A stretch of 28,819 nucleotides of DNA from Verrucomicrobiota bacterium (GTDB taxonomy: Bacteria > Verrucomicrobiota > Verrucomicrobiia > Chthoniobacterales > UBA10450), in the NCBI GenBank assembly GCA_003218815.1, contig QHON01000167.1, positions 1-28,819 on the forward strand. The letters run 5' to 3'. Both the position numbers and the translations under genes were made by a program. A model generated the notes under the pieces. That model was not told the DNA's origin. It saw nothing but the letters and a program-made list of their open reading frames with translations, and made no database searches. Positions 15,322 to 23,730 of the stretch are shown piece by piece (the stretch's first letter is position 1; every line of letters begins with the position of its first letter).

Positions 15322-16725
15322 TCAGCGCTCCGCTGCGGTCTTCACGACGACTCGCATTCCATCCGTCTGAATCACGGCAATTGGCGTTTGCGGCCCAATG
15401 AATTCCCCCTTGGTAATAACATCTACGACGTGATCGCCGAAGCGCGCTTTCCCGCTAGGTCGCAAAATCGTAAGGGCTGTGCCCAGCGTTCCGGGCGTAA
15501 GCGGGAGTGCCGTAACAAATTCACGCGGCACGCCGGACAGAGAGGGGCCTGGCGGATTTGACGTCATGAGAGCGAACCGGCGATAAAGGCCGGTACGCGG
15601 TAGAAAACGCGCAATAATCGCGATCACAATAACTGCCGCGGTAATCGCGATAAATAGATTAAGCAGCGGCATCGCGAGCATCCGTCCTGTTGGGAAAAAT
15701 GTCTCGCCCGGGTAACGATCGATCATTGCCCAGAGCAATGACGCTAGCATAAGAAAAACACCTACGACGCCAAAGACGATCGTGGTGTGAGCGAAAAAGA
15801 GGATTTCGATCAAAACGAGGACGATCCCCAAGACGAAGAGCCCAACCACCTCCCAGCCAGCGAGGCCAGCTAGATAATGACCAAGGAAAAACAGCGCAAA
15901 ACAAATTGCTGAAATAATTCCCGGCAAACTCGCTCCCGGGATTTTGAATTCGAGATAGGCGCCGATGATTCCGCCCAACAATAGCAATGGCGCGAGCGCG
16001 GTGATCCAAAGGGCGAGTTGCTCAAAGCCGCTGGGATTGAGCGAAACAATGTTGCCTTTGAGTCCCGCTTTTTGCCTTAGATCGGCGATCGAATCAGCGA
16101 TGCCATCTGCCAGCAGCGGTTTTCCGTTGATCCGCTCTGTTGCCTCCTGCGCGTTGAGCGTCAGCAGCGTTCCCTTCGGATGGATCACGCGTTCCCCGAT
16201 TTTCACTTCCCTGTCTTTGTTCATGAATGCTTCGCCAACATCGGGATTGTGGCCGTTGCGAAGGGCAGAGCTGCGGATCAGCGCCGACCAGTAGGAAATG
16301 GTCTTATCCCGCTCTGTGGCTGGAAGGTCTTCTCCGGTCGGCAAAACCGGCGCCGCTGCGCCAATCGCGCTCACTGGCGCCATGTAGATCCGTTGCGTGG
16401 CCAGCGCGATCAGCGAACCAGCAGACCCCGCGTTTGAATTGATAAACGTGTAGGTGGGAATGGTAGCTCGGTTAAGCACACTTGTTATTTCGGCCGCGCT
16501 ATCGAGTCGTCCGCCGTATGTATCCATTTCAAAGATAATCGCCGCGGCGCCGCTACCTTCAGCTGCTTTCTCGGCGCGACGGAGAAACATTAAGAGAGAG
16601 GGCGAAACTTCGCCGCGCAGTGGGACTACGACCACGTCGCCTTTATGAATGACCTCGCGGGCCTGGGTGGTCTCCGCTGCTCTGAAACAGCAAATCAAAG
16701 CAAAGATCGGCAATAATTTTCTCAT
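15322..16725 (-). CDS. NfeD-type membrane-bound serine protease (ClpP class)
   Basis: Starting at ATG 16725 (MRKLLPIFALICCF, a signal peptide) gives 467 residues; a longer frame exists but overlaps dnaG. The N-terminal half is a ClpP/SppA-like protease: DVVVVPLRGEV, FEMDTYGGRLDSAAEI and NSNAGSAGSLIALAT, with probable nucleophile S101 and general base K141, at about the Ser-Lys spacing known for the archaeal NfeD homolog PH1510. The middle has four to five membrane helices (LALWITALAPLLLLGGIIGAYL onward) and the C-terminus (~395-467) is the OB-fold NfeDC domain (LGTALTILRPSGKARFG). The family is linked to membrane-protein turnover near flotillin partners, but none is seen here. It converges on thiS with a 7-nt gap and diverges from dnaG. 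Confidence 0.9.
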   Translation of the reverse strand: MRKLLPIFALICCFRAAETTQAREVIHKGDVVVVPLRGEVSPSLLMFLRRAEKAAEGSGAAAIIFEMDTYGGRLDSAAEITSVLNRATIPTYTFINSNAGSAGSLIALATQRIYMAPVSAIGAAAPVLPTGEDLPATERDKTISYWSALIRSSALRNGHNPDVGEAFMNKDREVKIGERVIHPKGTLLTLNAQEATERINGKPLLADGIADSIADLRQKAGLKGNIVSLNPSGFEQLALWITALAPLLLLGGIIGAYLEFKIPGASLPGIISAICFALFFLGHYLAGLAGWEVVGLFVLGIVLVLIEILFFAHTTIVFGVVGVFLMLASLLWAMIDRYPGETFFPTGRMLAMPLLNLFIAITAAVIVIAIIARFLPRTGLYRRFALMTSNPPGPSLSGVPREFVTALPLTPGTLGTALTILRPSGKARFGDHVVDVITKGEFIGPQTPIAVIQTDGMRVVVKTAAER

Positions 16726-16800
16726 ATTTGGAAAGCGACCACGCACTGCGTAAGTTTGACATCGCTTCCGAAACCAAACGAGCGAAAAATCCGACATCTC

Positions 16801-18612
16801 ATGGGAACTATCCCATCTGAAACTATCGAACAAATTGCTGCGGCGAACGATATCGTCGAGGTGATCAGCTCCTATTTTCCGCTCAAACGAGCGGGAGCGA
16901 ATTTTAAGGCGCTTTGCCCATTTCATCAGGAGAAAACGCCTTCATTCCATGTGAGCCCGCAGCGACAAACCTTCCACTGCTTTGGATGCGGCGTGGGCGG
17001 AAGTGTCTTTCGTTTTGTGATGGATTACGAGCACGTCGATTTTCCTTCAGCCGTACGCAAACTCGCGGCGCGCGTCGGCATCCCGGCGATCGAAAAACGG
17101 GGGCCCGGCGGAGCGGACGATCAACAAGTCGAAGCTCGCCACATCTTGTTGCAGCTGCATGGGGAAGCTGCCGCATGGTTTCACGAGAATCTGATGAAGA
17201 GGGAATTCGCGGAGCCAGCGCGGAAATATTTGAAAAAACGCGGAATCACGGCAGGGATCGCGAAACGATGGCAGCTCGGTTATGCGCTCGAAGAATGGGA
17301 CGCGTTTGGCAGCTGGGCCCGCGGACGCGGTTATAACGCACGAGATCTCATCGCAAGCGGCCTGGTCAAAACAAAAGACGATGCAGATGGGATGCCTGGT
17401 CACACATCATACGATCGCTTTCGTGGGCGAATTATGTTTCCGATCTGCAACGACATCGGCGAAGTGATCGCGTTCAGCGGTCGCCTTCTGAAAGACGAAG
17501 ACGGAGCGGCGAAATACTTGAATTCGCCTGAGACGCCGCTTTTTCGAAAAGGCAAGATCCTTTTTGGTCTCGACAAGACCAAGCGTTCGCTGATCGAAGC
17601 GACTTACGCGGTCGTGTGTGAGGGCCAGCTTGATTTGATCAGCTTGTTCGAAGCAGGAATCACGAATGTAGTCGCACCGCAAGGGACCGCGTTTACGGAG
17701 GATCAGGCGCGGATTTTGAAGCGCTTTGTAAGCGAGGTGGTTCTTTGCTTTGACGCTGACGCAGCAGGACAAAAGGCGGCCGAGCGGTCTCTCGATGCTC
17801 TACTTCAAAACGATTTGATCGTGCGGGTTGCGGAGATACCCGCCGGTGAAGATCCTGACTCGCTCGTTCGGCGGGAAGGGAAAGAGAAATTTGAGAGACG
17901 CGTCTCGACGGCACCCGATTTCTTTGACTATTGGATCGAGCGCGAAGTTGCAATAACTGACTTGAATTCGCTAGGCGCGAAGATGCAGCTTGCGCGAAAA
18001 ATGGCTGAAACAATCTCGCGGATTCACGACCCCTTTTTACGCGGCGAGATTGTGAGCAAATCGAGCGCGCGGCTTGGTATCTCTAATACGGATTTTGAAA
18101 CGCTCCTGCCAAAACAAAGACGCGAACAGGTTTCTGCGTCGGAACCTCCGCGCTCTCAGGCTTCTCCAAGCCCGCGCCATGACGTCGCAATGCTTTGCCT
18201 CCTGGCGTTGCGAGATGAGACCGCGCGAGAATTTCTTCGCGGGCAGAACTGGCGCGAGATTCTAGAGCAATTACCAGATGCGGAAATTCTGATCCGCATT
18301 CTCGACAGCGATTTGCGCCTACCTGACGCAGCCTCGCTCAACGCTTTTATGGCCACTCTCTCCCCGGCAGACGAGGGACTGGTTTCTTCATGGTTGCTGC
18401 AAAAAGTGCCGCCTAATGCCGGAACGATGGTGGGGAAGTGGTGGCTCGGGATTCGGCAAACCGTGTTGCGCCGCCAGCTCGAAGTGGCGAAGAACCGAAT
18501 AAAACTTCCGCAGCTCAGCACCGGCGACGTAGTGAATTTGCAGAAACAAATCCTTGACCTGCAAGAGCAGCTCCACGAGCTTTTCGAGCCTGCCCGCGCG
18601 GCCGACAATTAG
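16801..18612 (+). CDS. dnaG: DNA primase DnaG
   Basis: From ATG 16801 the primase has 603 residues. The zinc ribbon is C39-PF-H42 and C60-FG-C63 (CPFHQEKTPSFHVSP, HCFGCG). The RNA polymerase core shows FSGRLL and KYLNSPETPLFRKG, and the TOPRIM fold has E274-GQLD-278 (EGYMD in most primases) and CFDADAAGQKAAER. The C-terminal helicase-interaction region (~430-600) is divergent. An upstream TTG at 16756 would add 15 residues that are not part of the family. The gene is followed after 56 nt by rpoD, the conserved dnaG-rpoD pairing. A small hairpin (CGACAA / TTGTCG, 18603-18618) encloses the stop codon. Confidence 0.96.
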   Translation: MGTIPSETIEQIAAANDIVEVISSYFPLKRAGANFKALCPFHQEKTPSFHVSPQRQTFHCFGCGVGGSVFRFVMDYEHVDFPSAVRKLAARVGIPAIEKRGPGGADDQQVEARHILLQLHGEAAAWFHENLMKREFAEPARKYLKKRGITAGIAKRWQLGYALEEWDAFGSWARGRGYNARDLIASGLVKTKDDADGMPGHTSYDRFRGRIMFPICNDIGEVIAFSGRLLKDEDGAAKYLNSPETPLFRKGKILFGLDKTKRSLIEATYAVVCEGQLDLISLFEAGITNVVAPQGTAFTEDQARILKRFVSEVVLCFDADAAGQKAAERSLDALLQNDLIVRVAEIPAGEDPDSLVRREGKEKFERRVSTAPDFFDYWIEREVAITDLNSLGAKMQLARKMAETISRIHDPFLRGEIVSKSSARLGISNTDFETLLPKQRREQVSASEPPRSQASPSPRHDVAMLCLLALRDETAREFLRGQNWREILEQLPDAEILIRILDSDLRLPDAASLNAFMATLSPADEGLVSSWLLQKVPPNAGTMVGKWWLGIRQTVLRRQLEVAKNRIKLPQLSTGDVVNLQKQILDLQEQLHELFEPARAADN

Positions 18613-18668
18613 TTGTCGATCCCGGACGGTAGATCGAAAGTCTCAGTCAAATCCTTAACCGCACAATC

Positions 18669-20522
18669 TTGGCCAGGCATTCGAAACGAAAGGGAGGCAT
18701 TCGACGGTCGTCGTCGCGACGACTTAAGACGAAACAGCTTCGCCGTCGTTCAATAACAAAGACTTCCGCTCTCCGGCGCAGCCTGAAGCAACAACCAAAA
18801 ATTGCCGCGTTCAGGCCCAAGCCTATCGTTCTCGCTCAAGGACGGCGACGCAATGGCAAACCGCGGCCGAAACCGCCGAGCGAAGTGACGGTGGCACATC
18901 TGCATTCGGCGATTGAAATCCAGGCCCGCATTCGCGAATTGATTAAACTGGCGAAAGAACAAGGTTATCTCACATTTGACGATCTGAATGAGGCGTTGCC
19001 CGAAGGGATCACGGATGCTGACGAGCTGGATCTCATTCTGACGCGACTGCGCCGCATGGAGATCGACATTATCGAGGCTTCGGAGGTCGATCGGTATAAG
19101 GACGGGAAAAAAGACGCGGAGGAAGAGGAAGAAGAGGAAGAGAAACCCGAAGCCAAGCTCGATATTCTCGACGATCCGGTGCGGATGTATCTCAAGCAAA
19201 TGGGCCAAGTCCCTCTCCTGACCCGAGAGCAGGAAGTGGAAATTTCCAAACGCATTGAGGAAGCCGAAAATATGGTGCAAAAGCACATCAATCGGTTCGG
19301 CTTTATTGCGCGGGCCCACCTTGATCTAGCTGGGAAACTCGCCGAAGGCCGCGAAAGATTTGATCGGGTCATTCTCGACAAAAAAATCGAGAGCCGGGAA
19401 CGCTACATGAAGAAGCTTCCGCGCTTGTGCAAACAAGTGGAACAATTGAGCGCCTCGATTGCTCAACAATACTGCCAACTCTCACGCAACTCTTCCAAAA
19501 AACGATCCAAGAAGCTCAGATCTGTGCAAAGAGCGATAGCTTCGCTGCAAAGGTTTTACCCCCATTTCTATTTCAAACAAAAAGTTACAGAAGAATTTGT
19601 TCACCTGGCGGATGAGGCCTACCACACGTCGCTCTATCTTCAGACCGAGTTAGCGAAGCGTCCGCGCGAGAAGAAAAAACGTTTACAACTCGGGAACAGA
19701 GTACGCGAGTCGGAAAAGAACTTGTGGCTTTCGCTTGGTGAATATGCCGAGCAGTATCAGGCGCTCAAAGGTTGGATGCGCCAGGCATTGCGAGCCAAGA
19801 CCGAAATGGTCGAAGCCAACTTGCGCCTTGTTATTTCGATCGCAAAAAAATACACCAACCGCGGTCTCTCGTTTCTCGATTTAATCCAGGAAGGAAACAT
19901 GGGACTGATGAAGGCGGTCGAGAAGTTCGAATATCGGCGCGGCTACAAATTTTCCACCTACGCGACCTGGTGGATCCGCCAGGCCATCACACGATCGATC
20001 GCCGATCAGGCGCGCACCATCCGGATTCCCGTTCACATGATTGAGACGATCAACAAATTGATGCGTGTGCAAAAACAGCTCGTCCAGGAATATGGTCGCG
20101 AGCCTACGCCGGACGAGGTAGCGGAGGAGGTACTATTACCGGTGGATCGCGTCCGCGCGGTCTTGAAGATGGCACAACAACCGATCTCGCTCCAATCGCC
20201 CGTGGGCGAGAGCGAAGAGACCAATTTTGGCGACTTTATCGAGGACAAAGGCGCCGAAAACCCGAGCGATATGACTGCCATCGTTTTGTTGAAGGAGAAG
20301 ATCAAGGATGTCCTCGAGACCCTGACTGAACGCGAGCGGCAAGTGCTCGAGCAACGGTTTGGGTTGGTCGATGGATACAGCCGAACGCTCGAGGAAGTAG
20401 GCCGGCAGTTTCAGGTCACGCGGGAGCGCATTCGCCAAATCGAAGCGAAAGCGCTGCGAAAAATGCGCCATCCGACCCGTATCCGGCAGCTCGAAGGTTT
20501 CCTCGAGGCGCCCGAACTGTAA
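18669..20522 (+). CDS. rpoD: Primary RNA polymerase sigma factor RpoD (sigma-70)
   Basis: The housekeeping sigma factor has all core regions: region 1.1-like (IRELIKLAKEQGYLTFDDLNEALPEG), region 1.2 (DDPVRMYLKQMGQVPLLTREQEVEI), a ~180-residue non-conserved region, region 2 (EANLRLVISIAKKYTNRGLSFLDLIQEGN, KFSTYATWWIRQAITRSIADQARTIRIPVHM), region 3 (MRVQKQLVQEYGREPTPDEVAEE) and region 4 with the HTH (RTLEEVGRQFQVTRERIRQIEAKALRKMRHP). Using TTG at 18669 it has 617 residues, and its first ~70 are extremely Arg/Lys-rich. A run of eight glutamates precedes region 1.2. The TTG has no Shine-Dalgarno, so the true start could lie elsewhere, for example at the GTG codons near 18888. Confidence 0.95.
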   Translation: MARHSKRKGGIRRSSSRRLKTKQLRRRSITKTSALRRSLKQQPKIAAFRPKPIVLAQGRRRNGKPRPKPPSEVTVAHLHSAIEIQARIRELIKLAKEQGYLTFDDLNEALPEGITDADELDLILTRLRRMEIDIIEASEVDRYKDGKKDAEEEEEEEEKPEAKLDILDDPVRMYLKQMGQVPLLTREQEVEISKRIEEAENMVQKHINRFGFIARAHLDLAGKLAEGRERFDRVILDKKIESRERYMKKLPRLCKQVEQLSASIAQQYCQLSRNSSKKRSKKLRSVQRAIASLQRFYPHFYFKQKVTEEFVHLADEAYHTSLYLQTELAKRPREKKKRLQLGNRVRESEKNLWLSLGEYAEQYQALKGWMRQALRAKTEMVEANLRLVISIAKKYTNRGLSFLDLIQEGNMGLMKAVEKFEYRRGYKFSTYATWWIRQAITRSIADQARTIRIPVHMIETINKLMRVQKQLVQEYGREPTPDEVAEEVLLPVDRVRAVLKMAQQPISLQSPVGESEETNFGDFIEDKGAENPSDMTAIVLLKEKIKDVLETLTERERQVLEQRFGLVDGYSRTLEEVGRQFQVTRERIRQIEAKALRKMRHPTRIRQLEGFLEAPEL

Positions 20523-20591
20523 TAGCACTCTGGGAGTTCTTTCCGAGCGCAACTTTCAGAGCTGCAATCAGTTCAATTCACGGAGAGAATT

Positions 20592-20945
20592 ATGAACCGT
20601 GAAGATGACCAGGAATTGTGGGACCTTCTCGGCCATCCGGCCGAGCCCGAGCTTTCTCCATTTTTTGCCCGTAATATTGTGAGACAAGTCCGGCAAGACG
20701 GAAGCCGCTCTGAGCGGATGCGAAAATGGTTTGGCTTGCGCAGAGTCATCCCGGCATCTGCTGTGGCAATTGCCCTCATGGCGACGGCAATCGCCATTTA
20801 TCATCCTGTGTCACAGAAGACCTCCGAGGGAGAGCCAGATGTGGTGGCAAAAATCGATCCACAAGATTACGAAGTTGTCGCTGATCTGGATGAATTGATC
20901 GCTTTGGATGAAAACAGCCTGTGGGACGAAAAGCCAACTTTGTAA
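20592..20945 (+). CDS. Small single-pass membrane protein, unknown function
   Basis: The 117-residue product has a charged N-terminal part with PELSPFFARNIVRQVR, an Arg-rich juxtamembrane patch (RMRKWFGLRR), one membrane helix (~53-70, VIPASAVAIALMATAIAIYH) and an acidic C-terminal tail (DYEVVADLDELIALDENSLWDE). This topology resembles small anti-sigma-factor-like proteins that often accompany DUF3106 genes, but there is no recognisable anti-sigma domain. ATG 20592 follows GGAGAG at a usable distance. It lies 69 nt after rpoD and overlaps the next gene by 25 nt, so the two small genes are coupled. Confidence 0.7.
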   Translation: MNREDDQELWDLLGHPAEPELSPFFARNIVRQVRQDGSRSERMRKWFGLRRVIPASAVAIALMATAIAIYHPVSQKTSEGEPDVVAKIDPQDYEVVADLDELIALDENSLWDEKPTL

Positions 20946-21463
20946 AGATAATCATTATTTTATCGATCTTCGCCTCGTCCTGCGCTTTGGCACAAGCGCA
21001 GCCGCAGCGGACTAATGGGCGAAGGCCAGTAGGTCCAGGCCCTGGGGCTGGACCTGCCCGCCACCCGCCGGTACAGAGTGTGCGTGAGCGGTGGTTTTCG
21101 CTTCCGCCGGCGGATCGTCAAATTTTCCGGCGAAATGCCGAGCGTTGGATGCGGATGAGTCCCCAGGAGCGCCAGATCATGCGCGAGCGAGAGAACTTGC
21201 GACGAGAGCGCATCAGACGCGAAACTGAGGCCGCCCTACACGACTCCGGGCTCCTGCTGGACCCGGAAAGGCGTGATTTGTTTGAATCCCGCTACATTCA
21301 AGAGCGCCGCAAAATCGAACAAGGGCTCCGGCAGCAAATCCAGACTGAGCGGCAGCAGCAACTGCCAGCTTTGATTCAACAGTTAAAAAAAGAATTCCAA
21401 CCTCCGCAATCGAACGGCACCGCAACAGCGAAACCTACGGAGTCGCCAAAATCTCGCAAGTAA
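20921..21463 (+). CDS. Secreted DUF3106-like protein
   Basis: From GTG 20921 the product has 180 residues: a signal peptide (KIIIILSIFASSCALAQA), a Pro/Gly-rich linker (GPGPGAGPARHPP), then a DUF3106-like block with WFSLPPADRQIFRRNAERWMRM and SPQERQIMRERENLRRERI, whose W..LP..DR......ERW..M.P..R pattern is typical. The second half is a charged, Gln/Arg-rich helix likely to form a coiled coil (ERRKIEQGLRQQIQTERQQQ). The function of this family is not known; a periplasmic location is expected. It overlaps the preceding membrane protein gene by 25 nt. Confidence 0.7.
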   Translation: MGRKANFVKIIIILSIFASSCALAQAQPQRTNGRRPVGPGPGAGPARHPPVQSVRERWFSLPPADRQIFRRNAERWMRMSPQERQIMRERENLRRERIRRETEAALHDSGLLLDPERRDLFESRYIQERRKIEQGLRQQIQTERQQQLPALIQQLKKEFQPPQSNGTATAKPTESPKSRK

Positions 21464-21523
21464 GGGAGTTTACCCCGAAGGTTCCGATAATGTGGGCGCA
21501 CAAGCCTGGCTCTTGGTCATAAA

Positions 21524-21562
21524 AATATAAAAAAAGAGCTGGCTCGCATTCCGAGCCAGCTC
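21524..21562 (-). terminator. Strong intrinsic terminator for the Tyr/Gly-rich protein gene (possibly bidirectional)
   Basis: An 11-bp perfect stem, GAGCTGGCTCG (21536-21546) with CGAGCCAGCTC (21552-21562), has a 5-nt loop. On the minus strand it is followed by a long T run (complement of the A-rich 21521-21535). It lies 25 bases past the stop of the minus-strand gene and 73 bases past the plus-strand DUF3106 gene. Confidence 0.85.
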
Positions 21563-21587
21563 AGCGGATTTAATCGTCTACGTCAGC

Positions 21588-21866
21588 TTAGTACCGATGG
21601 TAGTAATGGTGACGATGGTGGTGGCGGTAATAGACTCGATGGCCGCCGGACCAATAGAATGTCGGCCCCCCGTAGTAGCTATAATAGTACGGGTATGGTC
21701 GATAGTACCCATACGGATAATACCCATATCCGTAGTAGGCTGGATAGCCATAGTAGCCCGGGCCAAATCCGATCCCGAACGACACACCCGCGTCCGAACG
21801 GGGCGTCGCTGCAAAAGCAAATCCACTTGCCACCAACCCAATTAAGAGAAGTTTCTTCCAATTCAT
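21588..21866 (-). CDS. Small secreted Tyr/Gly/His-rich protein
   Basis: Starting at ATG 21866, which is preceded on the minus strand by a strong RBS (GGGAGG), the protein has 92 residues. A longer frame exists but lacks this RBS and overlaps ribD. It has a signal peptide (MNWKKLLLIGLVASGFAFAAT), then a mature chain dominated by Tyr and Gly (FGPGYYGYPAYYGYGYYPYG) and a C-terminal His/Tyr/Arg cluster (RHHHRHHYYHRY). About 23 of the ~66 mature residues are Tyr. No known domain is present. Such proteins are plausibly surface, matrix or metal-binding components, but this is inference from composition. Strong RBS and terminator imply good expression. Confidence 0.75.
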   Translation of the reverse strand: MNWKKLLLIGLVASGFAFAATPRSDAGVSFGIGFGPGYYGYPAYYGYGYYPYGYYRPYPYYYSYYGGPTFYWSGGHRVYYRHHHRHHYYHRY

Positions 21867-21912
21867 ATAATTTACCTCCCACTTATTAAACAATAGGCGC
21901 CACGAGGAGTTT

Positions 21913-22947
21913 CTAAATTTCTTTGGCTTTAAGATAACCTGTGACGCAAACGCTTTGACCAATCCGTCGGTAGGAGACGGCGTCGAGGTGAATTGCCGTC
22001 TGCGTAGCATTGGCTCCCCGGCCTGAAAACGCGATTATGGGTCCTCCTGTCAAAATTGGACCCAGGTAAAGTTGAACTTTATCAATCAAATGCGCATCCA
22101 GTGCTTGGCCAAGCACTTCACCGCCGCCCTCGATCAACACACTTGTCACATTTCTTTTTCCTAAGTCTTCTAACACAACAACCAGATCCTTGCGCTTGTA
22201 CACCAACGTTCGTGCGGCTCGTCGATCCGAAAATAAACGAGCTTTCGGCGGCAGATTGCCTGAGCGGGTTAGCACGACCCGCCAAGGCTGTTTGGCGTGC
22301 CGCTTACCACGCACCGTCAACCGTGGATTATCCAGCCGAACCGTTTCCGCACCAACGACAACTGCATCCACGTGAGAGCGAAGCTGGTGCGCGTCACGAC
22401 GCGCACCAAAGCCCGTAATCCACCGAGGCTCACCCGGGTGCCGCGTTAATCGACCATCGAGGCTCATGCCGCATTTTGCGATTACAAACGGTCGTCCGGT
22501 GACAATCCATTTATTGAAACCTTCGTTAAGACGCGCGCACTTCTCGGCCAAAATACCATCACGAACGTTCACCTCCGCATTTCGTAGTTGCGTAATGCCT
22601 CTCCCAAAGTGACGAGGATTTACGTCCGTCGTCCCGACAACAACGTTTTTTACGCCGGCTTTAATGATCGCAGTCGTGCAGGGGGCCGTGAGACCAACCG
22701 TGGAGCAGGGCTCCAGAGTAACGTAAAGCGTAGCGCGAGCAGGCACGTCGTCGGTGAAGTTGCGAAGGCATTCGATTTCAGCGTGGTCATGGCCTGCTCC
22801 TCGATGGTGGCCTCTTGCCACAATCCGACTATCAATTACAAGAACCGCGCCGACGGCCGGATTAGGACTCGTCTGTCCTTGCGCTTTTTCCGCTTCTTTC
22901 AGCGCCGCGCGCATAAATCGCTCATCTCGTTGTGCCCTTATTGTCAC
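21913..22947 (-). CDS. ribD: Bifunctional riboflavin biosynthesis deaminase/reductase RibD
   Basis: RibD converts the first GTP-derived pyrimidine through deamination and then side-chain reduction in riboflavin synthesis. From GTG 22947 (344 residues) the N-terminal deaminase domain has the zinc motif H55-A-E57 and the PC...GxTxPC motif (EPCSTVGLTAPC, C81 and C90), with SPNPAVGAVLV upstream. The reductase domain (~150-340) shows FVIAKCGMSLDGRLT, GAETVRLDNPRLTVR and VLIEGGGEVLGQAL. A TTG at 22983 would add 12 residues and an ATG at 22914 would remove 11; GTG gives the family-like lead of a few residues before DERFMRAAL. No FMN riboswitch motif is visible upstream. It lies 46 nt upstream of the Tyr/Gly-rich gene. 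Confidence 0.94.
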   Translation of the reverse strand: MTIRAQRDERFMRAALKEAEKAQGQTSPNPAVGAVLVIDSRIVARGHHRGAGHDHAEIECLRNFTDDVPARATLYVTLEPCSTVGLTAPCTTAIIKAGVKNVVVGTTDVNPRHFGRGITQLRNAEVNVRDGILAEKCARLNEGFNKWIVTGRPFVIAKCGMSLDGRLTRHPGEPRWITGFGARRDAHQLRSHVDAVVVGAETVRLDNPRLTVRGKRHAKQPWRVVLTRSGNLPPKARLFSDRRAARTLVYKRKDLVVVLEDLGKRNVTSVLIEGGGEVLGQALDAHLIDKVQLYLGPILTGGPIIAFSGRGANATQTAIHLDAVSYRRIGQSVCVTGYLKAKEI

Positions 22948-23207
22948 GGCAAAATCAATAGTTGCGTGTGTCCGGTACGGCAACGGCTTTACACGCTCGA
23001 TTGCGCAAATATGTCACATTTTTTCCGGGCCAAGTGCCAAAAATATTGTGTCAAATCAACACATGTATTCAGGGAAGGGACCGTACCATTTTACGATAAT
23101 TACTTCGGGTGCTGCCACTTACGACAATGCGCGTAAACCAATATTTTCTGGCATGAGTGCAGCTTGTAAGAACGCGGCAAGAAAACCTAGAAAGGAATGT
23201 TTAAACT
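22948..23207. other. Divergent, AT-richer intergenic region between ribD and hsp20
   Basis: This spacer holds a short inverted repeat, TGTGT-CAAATCA-ACACA (23047-23063), whose reverse strand includes TTGACA, and a second weak one (TTACG...CGTAA, near 23119-23136). Either could be a regulator site or part of a promoter. A -10-like TATTTT follows the second repeat, but its -35 is poor. I see no CIRCE element and no sigma-32-type promoter. The hsp20 RBS is AAAGGA, just before ATG 23208. Confidence 0.35.
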
Positions 23208-23669
23208 ATGAGTCTAATTCGTTATCAAAGCCCAGAAGTGATGGCGTGGCCCCCGCTGGATCGGTGGAGCAGTCTGAGGGATGATCTCAATTCGCTCTTC
23301 GAATTGCCGTTTTGGTCGAGCTTTGCGCGTCAGGGACAGCTCTTTGGTGGCTGGTCACCGGCACTCGATCTTTACCAAGACAAGGACAACGTCGTTGCTG
23401 TTGTCGAACTGCCCGGAATGAAGAAGGAGGATATAGACATTTCTCTGCGCGACGGGACGTTGACAATCAGCGGGGAGCGAAAAAGCCAGACTTCGAACGG
23501 TGAAAAAGCGGAGCGCACCGAGCGTTATATCGGAAGATTCCGGCGAAGCGTTACGCTTCCGACCCGCGTGGATGCAGACAAGATCAGCGCAAGCTACCGG
23601 GATGGAATCCTTACCGTGACACTACCGAAGGCCGAGGAAGCAAAGCCGAAGCAAATTGAGGTCAAGTAA
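23208..23669 (+). CDS. Hsp20 small heat-shock protein (first of two)
   Basis: The 153-residue protein has a variable N-terminal arm with WPPLDRWSSLRDDLNSLFELPF and an alpha-crystallin domain (~48-145): PALDLYQDKDNVVAVVELPGMKKEDIDISL, GTLTISGER, RYIGRFRRSVTLPTRVDADKI and the terminal A..DGILTVTLPKAE block. The C-terminal tail KPKQIEVK contains an I-x-V motif that would contact neighbouring dimers. It is an ATP-independent holdase in the cytoplasm. A good RBS precedes ATG 23208, and a second hsp20 follows after 61 nt, so the pair is likely one transcript. Confidence 0.95.
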   Translation: MSLIRYQSPEVMAWPPLDRWSSLRDDLNSLFELPFWSSFARQGQLFGGWSPALDLYQDKDNVVAVVELPGMKKEDIDISLRDGTLTISGERKSQTSNGEKAERTERYIGRFRRSVTLPTRVDADKISASYRDGILTVTLPKAEEAKPKQIEVK

Positions 23670-23730
23670 ATCAATCTCCGGCGCGTGTAGGAACCGCTGG
23701 AAATTTCTGAAAAGCGAAAGGAAATTAATT

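Noticed and set aside
20523..20530. TAGCACTC, half of a CIRCE heat-shock element, after rpoD
   Set aside because: The inverted partner GAGTGCTA is missing at the required 9-base spacing and no chaperone gene follows.
21230..21240. GCCGCCCTACA, matching one end of the alaS palindromic element
   Set aside because: Only 11 bases match, with no partner arm nearby, inside the coding sequence of the DUF3106-like gene; likely coincidence.
22948..23207. FMN riboswitch upstream of ribD
   Set aside because: The conserved FMN-aptamer blocks are not visible on the minus strand of this spacer.
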